From Rhodopseudomonas sp. AAP120 (lineage in GTDB: Bacteria; Pseudomonadota; Alphaproteobacteria; Rhizobiales; Xanthobacteraceae), in NCBI RefSeq assembly GCF_001295845.1, contig NZ_LJIC01000011.1:1-64000 (forward strand): 64,000 bases of DNA, in the 5' to 3' direction. The first letter of the stretch is position 1, and each line of letters starts with the position of its first letter. The translations under genes and the position numbers were made by a program. The notes under the pieces were generated by a model. It saw nothing but the letters and a program-made list of their open reading frames with translations. It had not been told where the DNA came from and did no database searches. This document shows positions 31,301 to 36,830 of this stretch, piece by piece.

Positions 31301-31414
31301 CAGAAGCAAAGCTACGATCCAAACGCACCGATCAAAGTCGTCGGCTACGGACCAATCAAGCCGTCGGAGACCAGCGACCTCACCGAAGAGGAAAAGCGCG
31401 CACTGGCGCGATGA
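19397..31414 (+). CDS. Giant filamentous haemagglutinin-like exoprotein (TpsA type)
   Basis: About 4005 residues. A long arginine-rich signal peptide (about 1-55, RRLLLTSVSVLTVMLAAPQVSA) precedes an Ala-rich stretch. The TPS secretion domain follows (about 140-260: QAILNWSSFNVGANTSLVF and NQSGIIFGGGSQINVGSLIAS). The rest is a repetitive Gly/Ser/Ala beta-helix-type filament with patterns like VTVSGGAIDLSGG. A DUF3739-like region lies near the end (about 3535-3870: AYFGKLAPEQQNIFLRQVYF). The C-terminus is short and acidic. Such proteins are secreted through a TpsB porin and mediate adhesion or biofilm; no tpsB gene is in the window. AAAGGA supports ATG 19397. Local AT-rich inserts (28140-28260) look like variable modules. 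Confidence 0.85.
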   Translation: MPTQLRRRLKSPSQPTARRWANVRQPGEAPLSRRLLLTSVSVLTVMLAAPQVSARSLGVAAPVSAPAIAADAAAQAAAQAAAAAAQGSASLNRATAAIQAMQAAQAAARAAAAGAGGVANGLASGGLVPDSGLAAQGVAKPVLSWTNARTPVQSGPADAPTVTVQQTGAQAILNWSSFNVGANTSLVFDQQGNSNWVALNRVGASASPSRILGSIRADGSVYVINQSGIIFGGGSQINVGSLIASTAAITDSQFLTYGIYSNVINTFYTPSFTAAGGKVVVEAGALITTAAPKTVTSGGGSVILLGTEVSNAGSITTPKGQTVLAAGDSFILRAGYGTDSNAVSTTRGIEVAPVRASNSASGAVSNSGLIFAQQGDVTLAGHSIAQSGIAISTSSVDQRGTVHLLNSASDATSSVTLGEDAITAILPEMDSKATALDSQRDALIADSAKQNANRWTAVNGVPQFDNLSLIADRQDQSRVEIVSGGTVTFKRNSLTLAQGGQIAASALGEMRIETQATLDVSGTTGTLLPASANNLKVNVQPNEMRDAPVNRDSGVLVNKDVWIDIRDLVLVPAGTGGYASDRTYTKGGLLEVAGYLANTGHTIGEWTAVGGTVTLASATKVTAERGALIDLSGGMVNYAAGDILSTMVIGADGRIYSIGNAPVDMPIIGYGSSFTRDHARWGQRETWTGPAHGAVRSVHQEAYSIGRDAGLLQLLAPTSDFKADIDAAVYTSDRQTSARPSTKTDGYKLGQTQPGLPGQLFVGFMDLGRSAAPPPANNAVLFAGPGTAQVTSPSHVFDAAAISAMGLGGLSVSGAADVEGDLTFAPGAIVSLSVSRLAGNITARGGSVNLVVYSIEPGVTIDTRGLWTNALIDQTNVSGLAYRNGGSISASAFDAGLVIPAGVRLDASAGGAILSNGKFSGGNGGDITLSGTSVVLNGDVVSNGFGKGGKLTLSSSGAVVIGSSPLSGTTLAAGEAAPVLLVLNSAVTLPKGTVAPFSISMTIKSVAPGQLVPAGASPVVSFASPITVGSAGWTVPSGIYYAIDMNGNYYYPGNTVPADRSLQYIYGSFAGGYVLPLNSFTTELKINPTNLTFAAGSVLAYDAVLSKGYVLPAGAVLPQSVEVAPVTVLDPALFQKGFSSYTINGGLGTTVQPGVRLDVVEPTYQFSPALVGLPTGGRVDTVASLALAPLFSEDALRRTLTQRPGADLVLNGYAQYAVGTSSGEHAEAPITVGRGASITVDPGYKVSITTQDQITIDGRITAHGGAITAFNTRPNAPIQGGSVFGRSIWIGGSAVLDVSGVGYAATDIRGRRYGVVTDGGSIMLGTSETPSTDGLDSGNAFVVVRPGALIDASGASAVLDVIGEGPALVAGNGGSISLTSLWGFAIDGMLRAAAGGAGASGGSLSLMLESPIVAIGSGVSSDLLAAATAGRVITVSQDARSSGLAAGLAPGAADPALVLGSGRISVAQIDAGGFDSLSLWARSAIAFDGNVDLSLGRSLVLQQGKIVNSSATGQVTLAAPYVLMDGYTLQANTKHPEWTTAFADRLPAYPKGSSFSISSDLVDVRNVVSIAYGKVGVSSTGDIRFLKATASASAGLGYVTILGAGGDLDLTAAQIYPASGTDAIAAAGGVESAGSSFGYTRFSDAGSRLTVHGTGTVPGMPYSVFGNLTLLAETIEQGGVVRAPMGQIKLGAVGSAFGQAINTTSLIELLPGSITSISANGLVVPYGGTVDGITYTVDGFAPVTPSLLNGRYQQVQQLSTYFNVGVVFTGSSVQTDSGSLIDLSGGGTLAGAAFVSGRGGSVDPLLTPLANAGIHSFSSASNKVYAIVPGVVTAPVAGGYNTIWTGGAPSIGKQIKIPAGVPGLPAGTYTLLPANYALLPGAYRVELGARTDQAMSPALAGGSYVLTGHQGVANTAIQDALATRLVITPGAAVRSYAQFNEQSYGDFIVSSAAQFGTRRTLTEADGKFLTFDLTPDANRAANSALKINGAINFAGAAGGLDGTLFLTTGANLVGADLVITGPGSTTTNTASRTTVSADTLAAIGAPNLVLGGRPYDNGTIASVDRGNLDLVSSLTIESGARIVGSQVMAFSATNITLQAGAEINTLGRGFRGLDSSSGLAFGSAPSRDPVYYTFLAVSNGSIILNASSGVGSGSIVMNDGAALYSEGTIGFYSPTGLQTNGSVKLGTRNLALSVASFNIGSAEALAAVPNLPVGLRFDQNFLETLLSGGGAAGAPAVEHLIMTASQSINFFGSVDLSTFDPVTGRSRLEELVLASPAIYGYGSSSDRVHLATSRLVWTGGRVYDPVVTGVNSTPQFKSATPPERLGGLGDSGSFVVDAREVVFGYSASAQPDANLVFNRLMLGFGSAVFNAAERVTANNKGTVSVYASGPAIGSSFDPASYQGVGGNLLFNTPLITGDAAANLAIYGNVVTFASTGVTPGNAGGLGATLAVTADTLRVDTSVLLPGGALTLTARQDLLIDSGARLDLSGHAVAIGRAVRQAWAGDVTLTSLNGNVTLAAGSVVDLSSDGSDAGTLKLRAAGTARLAGTLMGSGGGHGARDGAFDLTTASLGGDLSADFAVLNQKLNASGFAYSRSFAFSSGDLVVGSDVKARNVAITADGGGLIVDGRIDASGLRTGAIRLAARDDVVLTGSAVLDVHGTQLVIDSYGQPIEASNRNSIELGTRQGWIRIGGGATMDTSSPDGIARGRVDINARRSSETGGDVDIDAPAPLNLRGIASLAVNAYWTYSPTDAAGTIVQDNTATGIVSGAVGLAQIDATNQIFYANALANSALQDRLAGLKSIGAAYHFRPGVEIVSSAASGGKLTVVGDLDLAGYRYGSNADRDPASATYGSGEPLALMIRASGDLTIKGSITDGFGQPKSSPDEVNFRDRPQNGAVTVIPAYAPPYDDYTPTEDMTLGEDWVVPYYYYDGTTRLYVSTDRGYFYSGDLIPAGTKILWTGDTYFFFGGDQLVPAAANIVRLSQGKIYAIAPMLAPGAMSASIRLVGGADLASGDSRALLPADRLGGAGNLVLDDYHTHSPTKMGADTRQTEIASVIRTGTGDLDLLAGGSLSQRSLFAVYTAGTQQDLPSGNSAYIIKQPAIQLPIGTGLESTYNDRANYFPDHGGDLRVSVQGNLSGYNANLSLMGDGGDWLMLQGAPDLGLPAAWSVNFGNYKGQVYVSGPLGFGTYGGGNATVLVGGNAGGIGMTNIYAPNRVTTGLSVAVGSTGRVLADGTLVETGGGDLTVRIGGRLNPLSAGGQVTNLRGSVSLQAAEIGSIGKAYATALPGDPRPADFTSAANIAFSVLGPSLRLGDAAAAIRSQGSALLGTLGEIGISQAQNVSSYGDVAGPGNTSIVTWFSLYQPSTAVDVASLGGDLFPFMVGDGLYAPPQFRAAALSGSIYATASQVPSARASFELLAQGSIYGSGGVVMSAADPALVPTPFHPAFAQVRTGSVFLTNAISTTRGALVAFGPDAPTFDLHAGDPEPVRIYAANGDIVGLTLSTAKRLDMEAGGDIVMTTTDTNNSTSVTILHANATDVSTVTAGGKIIYPRITVKGPGELAITAGSDIYLGNLGSITSSGPAYAADLRPGASIALLAGAGTAGPNYAAIAALYLDPANLAVAGTPLADQPGKIAKTYEVELKSWLAQRFGYGATNDADARAYFGKLAPEQQNIFLRQVYFAELKAGGREYNDSSSTRYGSYLRGRQMIAALFPDRDAGGKPIAYDGDFVMFGDNGVRTIAGGDISILTPGGRQVLGVEGKVPPGTAGVITQGQGDISLYSQGSILLGLSRIMTTFGGNILAWSAQGDINAGRGSKTTLVYTPPKRIYDRYGNVRLSPQVPSTGAGIATLNPVPGTTAGDIDLIAPLGTIDAGEAGIRVSGNINLAALQIVNAANIQVQGASTGLPTVQGPPVAALTNANNVAGAATPAAAAPAQNNDRPSIILVEFLGFGGGDGEGDNRPANKPASGQKQSYDPNAPIKVVGYGPIKPSETSDLTEEEKRALAR

Positions 31415-31892
31415 TCGAGGCGGGATGTCTCCGGCGGAGGGAGAAGGGCGGCAGGCGTATGACCCGATCGCGCTGCCGTTCCTCCAGATGCCGTGGAGAG
31501 CTGCTGCTGCGTTACTTCGATGGATTTTGATCGCCGGAGCAGGCCGACAAAGGTGCGGTGTGCCGGGATGCCTTTGCCCGAAGTAACTGCCATGAGCGTG
31601 CCGCTGCCGATCGCTTTCTGTAAGCCTCTGCTTCATAGGCCTTAAGGCCCATAGCGGTCGCAGTGATTGCTGATGCTTCGGCAATCACGGCAAGTGCATA
31701 CCGCTCGATTGATCTGACAGCATGATCATCTTTGATCAGGACGGCACGCGAAAAAGACGGCGTGTCTCAGCCTGCACTATGAAAGCCAATCCTCGAAAAG
31801 ATGAGCTACGAACCTCGGTGCCGGCGTATTTGCTTGCGACGCGCTCGTTGAGCGACGTTGCGAACGGTTACAAGGTTCTGATGAAGTAGCAC
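31415..31892. promoter_or_regulatory. Upstream region of the mar operon with three inverted repeats
   Basis: No gene is supported in these 478 bases. Three dyads are seen: GGCCTTAAGGCC at 31638-31649; GTGATTGC/GCAATCAC stem at 31663-31670 and 31681-31688; and TGATCA-N4-TGATCA at 31723-31738. In Rhodospirillum rubrum the mar genes respond to sulfur supply, so operators are expected here, but no regulator gene lies nearby and I cannot assign a protein to any site. Confidence 0.35.
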
Positions 31893-32854
31893 ATGGATAG
31901 CAGGCTGAACTCGATCGATGATGAAGCTGGCACGGCGAACGCCTGTCCGGCGCAGGCGATGCGCATGGCTGCGTCAACGCCGGCCTTCCCGGCGCTCGAA
32001 GGCCGGCATCCCTGCTTCAGCACCACGGCCGAGGGACATTCGCGTAGCGCGCGGTTACACCTGCCGGTCAGCCCGGGCTGCAACATTGATTGCGCGTTCT
32101 GCATTCGCGATTTCAACCGGCGCGACCAGCGTCCCGGCGTCGCCACACGGTTGCTGACGCCGGAGCAGGCGGTCGACATCGTCGAGCGGGCGCTGGAGTT
32201 GTGTCCCACGATCAATGTGGTCGGCATCGCCGGCCCCGGCGATCCTCTGGCGACGCCGCACGCGCTCCGCACATTTGCCTTGGTGCACGAGCGCTGGCCG
32301 GAGCTGGTGCTGTGCCTGTCGACGAACGGCCTGATGCTGCCCGAGCGCATCGAGGAGATTGCAGCGGTCGGCGTCACGACGCTGACGGTGACGGTCAATT
32401 CCGTCGATCCGCTGATCCAGGCGCAGATCACCCCGAAGATCGCGTGGCAGCGCAAGCGCGTCGACGGCGTCGCGGCCGCCGAGCGACTGATCGCCAATCA
32501 GCTCGAGGGCATCGCCCGCGCGGCTGCGCTCGGGCTGACCATCAAGATCAACACCGTGCTGATTCCGACTGTCAATGACCATCATATCGGCGCCGTCGCC
32601 GAACGCGCCAGCGCGGCGGGCGCGCATCTCATCAACATCATACCGCTGATTCCGCAGCACGGATTCGCGCATCTGCCGGCGCCCGGCATGATCGCGCGCC
32701 ATGCCGCACGGACGGCAGCCGCGCAGCATCTGCGCGTGTTCACGCATTGCCAGCGCTGCCGCGCCGACGCTGCGGCATTCCCGGCGTCAGCGACTATGCG
32801 GCGCAGCTCTACGGCGACGGCCTCAGCGCCGAATCGACTTTTTCCCACGGCTGA
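31893..32854 (+). pseudogene. marB: MarB-type radical SAM protein, frameshifted near its end
   Basis: NifB-like radical SAM protein needed for cofactor maturation of methylthio-alkane reductase. CX3CX2C cluster motif CNIDCAFC is at residues 63-70; the following sequence matches the second copy at 39339-40265 throughout. The reading frame breaks at about 32769: after HCQRCRADA the +1 frame instead continues to 33101. The correct ending (CGIPGVSDY...ESTFSHG, stop at 32852-32854) is found in another frame, consistent with loss of one base in GCC-TGC. As written, the product lacks the conserved CG and last 25 or so residues and gains a junk tail running into marH. Either a sequencing error or a true mutation complemented by the second copy. 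Confidence 0.8.
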
Positions 32855-32880
32855 GGCCGATCACAACTGGAGAAGCCGAC

Positions 32881-33756
32881 ATGGCGAGACAACTCAAACA
32901 GATCGCGATCTACGGCAAAGGCGGAATCGGCAAGTCGACGACCACTTCGAACATCAGCGCCGCGCTGGCCGAGGCCGGCTACAAAGTGATGCAGTTCGGC
33001 GCCGATCCCAAGGCCGACTCCACCAACACCCTGCGCGGCGGCGAGTACATCCCGTCCGTGCTCGACCTGCTGGCAGAGAGGCGGCGGGTCGATGCCTATG
33101 AGGCGATCTTCGAAGGCTTTGGCGGCATCTATTGCGTCGAGGCCGGCGGCCCGCAGCCCGGCGTCGGCTGCGCCGGTCGCGGCATCATCACTGCGGTGGA
33201 GCTTTTGAAGCAGCAACGCGTGTTCGAGGAATTGAATATCGACATCGTGATCTATGACGTGCTCGGCGACGTGGTGTGCGGCGGCTTCGCCGTGCCGGTG
33301 CGCGAAGGCATCGCCGAGCACGTCTTCACCGTATCGTCGTCGGATTTCATGGCGATCTACGCCGCCAACAATCTGTTCCGCGGCATCGAACGGTTCTCCA
33401 ATTCCGGCGGCGCGCTGCTCGGCGGGATCATCGCCAACTCGATCAACACCGATTTCCAGCGCGAAATCATCGACGATTTCGCGGCGCGCACCGACACCCC
33501 CATCGTGCAGTACGTGCCGCGGTCGCTCACCGTGACGCAAGCCGAACTGAGCGGCCGGACGACCATCGAAGCCGCGCCGGACTCGGCGCAGGCTGACGTC
33601 TATCGCCAACTCGCCAAGCGCATCGCCGAGCACACCGACTCCAAGGTGCCGACGCCGCTCAATCCGCAGCAACTGCGCGAATGGTCGGCGCGCTGGGCGG
33701 ATCATCTCGTTGCGGCGGAGCGCGCCGAGGCCGAACGAAGCCGCGAGCCCGCGTAA
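32881..33756 (+). CDS. marH: Methylthio-alkane reductase iron protein MarH (NifH-like)
   Basis: 291 residues. The electron-donating ATPase of the nitrogenase-like complex: it feeds single electrons to the MarDK core. P-loop GKGGIGKST (12-20); cluster ligands Cys97 (GVGCAGRG) and Cys133 (DVVCGGF) bridge a 4Fe-4S cluster between two subunits. Arg100, the ADP-ribosylation site in NifH, is present. The DPKADSTNTLRGG region is closer to nitrogenase than to BchL. It is the only iron-protein gene in the window and must serve both MarDK pairs if both are active. Lies 26 bases after the marB stop and 61 bases before marD. Confidence 0.88.
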   Translation: MARQLKQIAIYGKGGIGKSTTTSNISAALAEAGYKVMQFGADPKADSTNTLRGGEYIPSVLDLLAERRRVDAYEAIFEGFGGIYCVEAGGPQPGVGCAGRGIITAVELLKQQRVFEELNIDIVIYDVLGDVVCGGFAVPVREGIAEHVFTVSSSDFMAIYAANNLFRGIERFSNSGGALLGGIIANSINTDFQREIIDDFAARTDTPIVQYVPRSLTVTQAELSGRTTIEAAPDSAQADVYRQLAKRIAEHTDSKVPTPLNPQQLREWSARWADHLVAAERAEAERSREPA

Positions 33757-33817
33757 TCGCGTCGATCATGCCGGCGCGCGGGAAACGATCCGGACCTGTT
33801 CGAGTGGAGCATCTGCG

Positions 33818-35329
33818 ATGACCCTCAATCTCAAGACCTCGACCGTCGAGACCCGCGAACAGCGGCTCGGCACGATTATCGGCTGGGACGGCACGGCCTC
33901 GAAGCTCGCCGACGAATCCGCGTTCTCGCGCGGCGAGTGCGGCGGCTGCGGATCCAAGGCGCGGCGGGTGTGCGAACTGGAAGGGCCGTTCACCCAGGGC
34001 TCGGTGTGCAGCGAGCAGATGGTGGAATGCCAGGCCGGCAACATCCGCGACGCGGTGCTGATCCAGCATTCGCCGATCGGCTGCGGGGCCGGGCAGGTGA
34101 TCTACAACTCGATCTATCGCAACGGCTTGGCGATGCGCGGCCTGCCGGTGCAGAATATCCGCTTCATCTCGACCAATTTGCGCGAGCGCGACATGGTCTA
34201 TGGCGGCGCCGACAAGCTCGCCGTGGCCATTCGGGCGGCGGTGGAGCGCCACGCGCCGAAAGCGGTGTTCATCGCCACGTCCTGCGCCAGCGGCATCATC
34301 GGCGACGACGTCGAAAGCGTCGCGCGCGCCGCCGAGGCGGAGTTCGGCATCCCGATCATCCCACTACACTGCGAGGGCTTCAAGTCAAAGCACTGGTCGA
34401 CCGGCTTCGACGCCACCCAGCACGGCATCCTGCGCCAGATCGTGCGTAAGAATCCGGAGAAGCGACAGGACGACCTGATCAACGTCATCAATCTGTGGGG
34501 CACCGATGTCTTTACCCCGATGCTGGCCGAACTTGGCCTGCGGGTGAACTACGTCGTCGACATGGCGACCGTGGAGCAATTGGCGCAGATGTCGGAGGCA
34601 AGGGCGACCGTGAGCTTTTGCTACACGCTCGGAACCTACCTCGCGACGGCCTTGGAGCAGGAATTCGGCGTCGAGCAGATCAAGGCGCCGCAGCCTTACG
34701 GCTTTCCCGGCACCGACGCCTGGCTGCGCGAACTCGCCCGCGTCACCGGGCGCGAGTCGCAAGCCGAGGATTATATCGCCCGCGAACACGCACGGGTGAA
34801 GCCGTTGCTCGACGAACTGCGTCCGAAGCTGAGGGGCCTCAAGGGCTACGTCGCGACCGGCTCGGCCTATTCGCACGGACTGATCGGCGTTTTGCGCGAG
34901 ATCGGCGTCGAGGTCGACGGTTCGCTCGTGTTCCACCACGACCCGGTCTACGACAGCGAGGATCCCCGACAGGACTCGCTCGGTCATCTGGTCGAGCACT
35001 ACGGCGACGTCAGACATTTCACCGTCGGCAATCGCCAGCAGTATCAGTTCTACAATCTGCTGCAGCGGGTGAAGCCGGACTTCATCATCATCCGCCACAA
35101 CGGTCTCGCGCCACTGGCGGCCCGCCTCGGCATTCCGGCGATCCCACTCGGGGACGAGCATCATGCGCTGGGTTATCAGGGCATGGTCAATCTCGGCGAG
35201 TCGATCCTGGCAGCGCTGCAGCATCGCAAATTCCATCAGGACATCGCGCGCCGCGTGAGCCTTCCCTACAAACAGTCGTGGCTGTCGCAGCAGGATCCGT
35301 TCGCGCTGTCCCGCGCCGCCGTCGCGTAA
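33818..35329 (+). CDS. marD: Methylthio-alkane reductase subunit MarD (NifD-like)
   Basis: 503 residues. Catalytic alpha subunit of the nitrogenase-like enzyme known from R. rubrum to reduce volatile thioethers, such as dimethyl sulfide and 2-(methylthio)ethanol, to methanethiol plus methane or ethylene. All three alpha P-cluster-type cysteines align: Cys64 (GSVCSEQ), Cys89 (HSPIGCG), Cys146 (ATSCASG). Cys248 (TVSFCYTLG) matches the cofactor cysteine. His428-His429 (DEHHALGYQG) lie where nitrogenase has its cofactor histidine. The NifD Gln191/His195 segment is replaced by FKSKHWSTGFD, as expected for an enzyme that does not fix N2. Confidence 0.87.
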   Translation: MTLNLKTSTVETREQRLGTIIGWDGTASKLADESAFSRGECGGCGSKARRVCELEGPFTQGSVCSEQMVECQAGNIRDAVLIQHSPIGCGAGQVIYNSIYRNGLAMRGLPVQNIRFISTNLRERDMVYGGADKLAVAIRAAVERHAPKAVFIATSCASGIIGDDVESVARAAEAEFGIPIIPLHCEGFKSKHWSTGFDATQHGILRQIVRKNPEKRQDDLINVINLWGTDVFTPMLAELGLRVNYVVDMATVEQLAQMSEARATVSFCYTLGTYLATALEQEFGVEQIKAPQPYGFPGTDAWLRELARVTGRESQAEDYIAREHARVKPLLDELRPKLRGLKGYVATGSAYSHGLIGVLREIGVEVDGSLVFHHDPVYDSEDPRQDSLGHLVEHYGDVRHFTVGNRQQYQFYNLLQRVKPDFIIIRHNGLAPLAARLGIPAIPLGDEHHALGYQGMVNLGESILAALQHRKFHQDIARRVSLPYKQSWLSQQDPFALSRAAVA

Positions 35330-35342
35330 AGGTTCTTTCCGA

Positions 35343-36725
35343 ATGGCTATCCTTGCCCTCAAGTCGCGTCCGACCGAAGTCACGCCGGAGGCCGATACGT
35401 CCGGCCCCATCGAACTGGTGCGCTACGTCTGCGCAATCGGCGCGATGCAGAGCGCGGCGGCGATCCCGCGGGTGGTGCCGATCACCCATTGCGGCCCCGG
35501 CTGCGCCGACAAGCAGTACATGAACCTCGCATTCTACAACGGCTTTCAGGGCAGCGGCTATGGCGGCGGACCGGTGGTGCCGAGCACCAACGCGTCGCAG
35601 CGCGAGGTGATCTTCGGCGGTGTCGACCGACTGCGCGAACTGATCGAGTCGGCCCAGCTCGTGCTCGACGCCGATCTGTTCGTGGTGCTGACCGGCTGCA
35701 TCCCCGATCTCGTTGGCGACGACGTGGGCTCGGTCGTGCGCGACTTTCAGAAGAAGGGCGTGCCGATCGTCTATGCGGAGACGGGGGGATTCCGCGGCAA
35801 CAATTTCACCGGCCACGAGGCGGTGACCCGGGCAATCATCGAGCAATATCTCGGTCCGTGGAACGGCGTGCGCGAGCAGGGGCTCGTCAACCTGTGGTCA
35901 CTGCTGCCGTATCAAAACACATTCTGGCGCGGCGATCTCGAAGAGATCAAGCGGCTGCTGGAAAGCATAGGTCTGAAGGTCAATGTGCTGTTCGGTCCGG
36001 ATTCGGCGGGACTTGGCGAGTGGCGGAACATCCCCCGCGCGCAATTCAATCTCGTGCCGTCGCCGTGGCTCGGGCTGGCGACCGCGAAGCTACTGGAAGA
36101 GCGTTACGACCAGCCGTTCTTGCACATTCCGGTGTTGCCCATCGGCGCGCGGCAAAGCGGCGAGTTCCTGCGCCAGGTCGCCGACTTCGCCGGCCTTGCG
36201 CCGGAGCCGGTCGAAGCGGTCATCGCCGCAGAGGAGACGCGCTACTACAACTACATCGACGGCTTCACCGATTTCTATTCAGAATATTGGTGGGGGCTGC
36301 CGGCGCGGTTCGCGGTGGTCGGCGACAGCGCCTACAATCTGGCGCTGACAAAATTTCTCGTCACCCAGCTTGGGCTGATCCCGGCCAAGCAGATCGTCAC
36401 CGAGGATCCGCCGGTCGAGCATCGGGACGCGATCCGGGAGCAGTTCCGCACGATCGACCACGACGTCTCGGTCGAGGTCGAATTCGCCGAGGACAGCTAT
36501 CTGATTCACGAGGCGATCCGGAAGGCTGATTTCGGTCACAAGCCGCCGATCATCTTCGGCACCACATGGGAGCGCGACCTGGTCAAGGAGATGAAGGGCT
36601 CGCTGATCGAAGTGGGGTTTCCGTCGTCCTACGAGGTCGTGCTGTCCCGCAGCTACGTGGGTTATCGCGGCGCGCTGTCGCTGCTCGAGCGGATCTACAG
36701 CACGGTGGTCAGCCACAGCGCCTGA
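35343..36725 (+). CDS. marK: Methylthio-alkane reductase subunit MarK (NifK-like)
   Basis: 460 residues. Beta subunit pairing with MarD. Three beta-side P-cluster cysteines are kept: YVCAIGA, HCGPGCADK and VLTGCIPDLVGDD. The gene follows marD by 13 bases. C-terminal SRSYVGYRGALSLLERIYS matches the end of nitrogenase beta subunits (YxGxxGxxxLxExI). It shares its whole layout with the second copy at 48528-49907 but is clearly diverged. Closes the marBHDK operon; a GGGGG-AGT-CCCCC hairpin lies 27 bases downstream. Confidence 0.87.
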   Translation: MAILALKSRPTEVTPEADTSGPIELVRYVCAIGAMQSAAAIPRVVPITHCGPGCADKQYMNLAFYNGFQGSGYGGGPVVPSTNASQREVIFGGVDRLRELIESAQLVLDADLFVVLTGCIPDLVGDDVGSVVRDFQKKGVPIVYAETGGFRGNNFTGHEAVTRAIIEQYLGPWNGVREQGLVNLWSLLPYQNTFWRGDLEEIKRLLESIGLKVNVLFGPDSAGLGEWRNIPRAQFNLVPSPWLGLATAKLLEERYDQPFLHIPVLPIGARQSGEFLRQVADFAGLAPEPVEAVIAAEETRYYNYIDGFTDFYSEYWWGLPARFAVVGDSAYNLALTKFLVTQLGLIPAKQIVTEDPPVEHRDAIREQFRTIDHDVSVEVEFAEDSYLIHEAIRKADFGHKPPIIFGTTWERDLVKEMKGSLIEVGFPSSYEVVLSRSYVGYRGALSLLERIYSTVVSHSA

Positions 36726-36751
36726 GCCGTGGGTCGCGTGACGATGCGGCT

Positions 36752-36764
36752 GGGGGAGTCCCCC
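36752..36764. terminator. Possible terminator hairpin after marK
   Basis: GGGGG-AGT-CCCCC, extended by GC/GC pairs outside, lies between the convergent marK and the DMSP-lyase-like gene. The stem is strong but there is no T-run, so termination is inferred from position. Confidence 0.35.
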
Positions 36765-36830
36765 GCAATCGAACCGCTAAGGTCGGTCAGTGACATGTCG
36801 GCGGGTCGCCGAGACCGCGTTCATCCCATG

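Noticed and set aside
31415-31892. NifA/sigma-54 type promoter before marB
   Set aside because: A TGT-N10-ACT near 31763 is one base off the activator site, and no GG-N10-GC element with correct spacing is found downstream. Not reported as a promoter.
32881-33756. BchL/ChlL or true NifH identity for the iron protein
   Set aside because: Neighbouring D/K subunits, the radical SAM partner and sequence pattern fit the Mar group. The D subunit lacks the NifD Gln191/His195 segment, and there are no bch genes around.
36740-36790. tRNA-like fragment on the minus strand after marK (GGTTCGATT core)
   Set aside because: No pairing T-stem and no other arms; only a chance T-loop-like string next to a hairpin.
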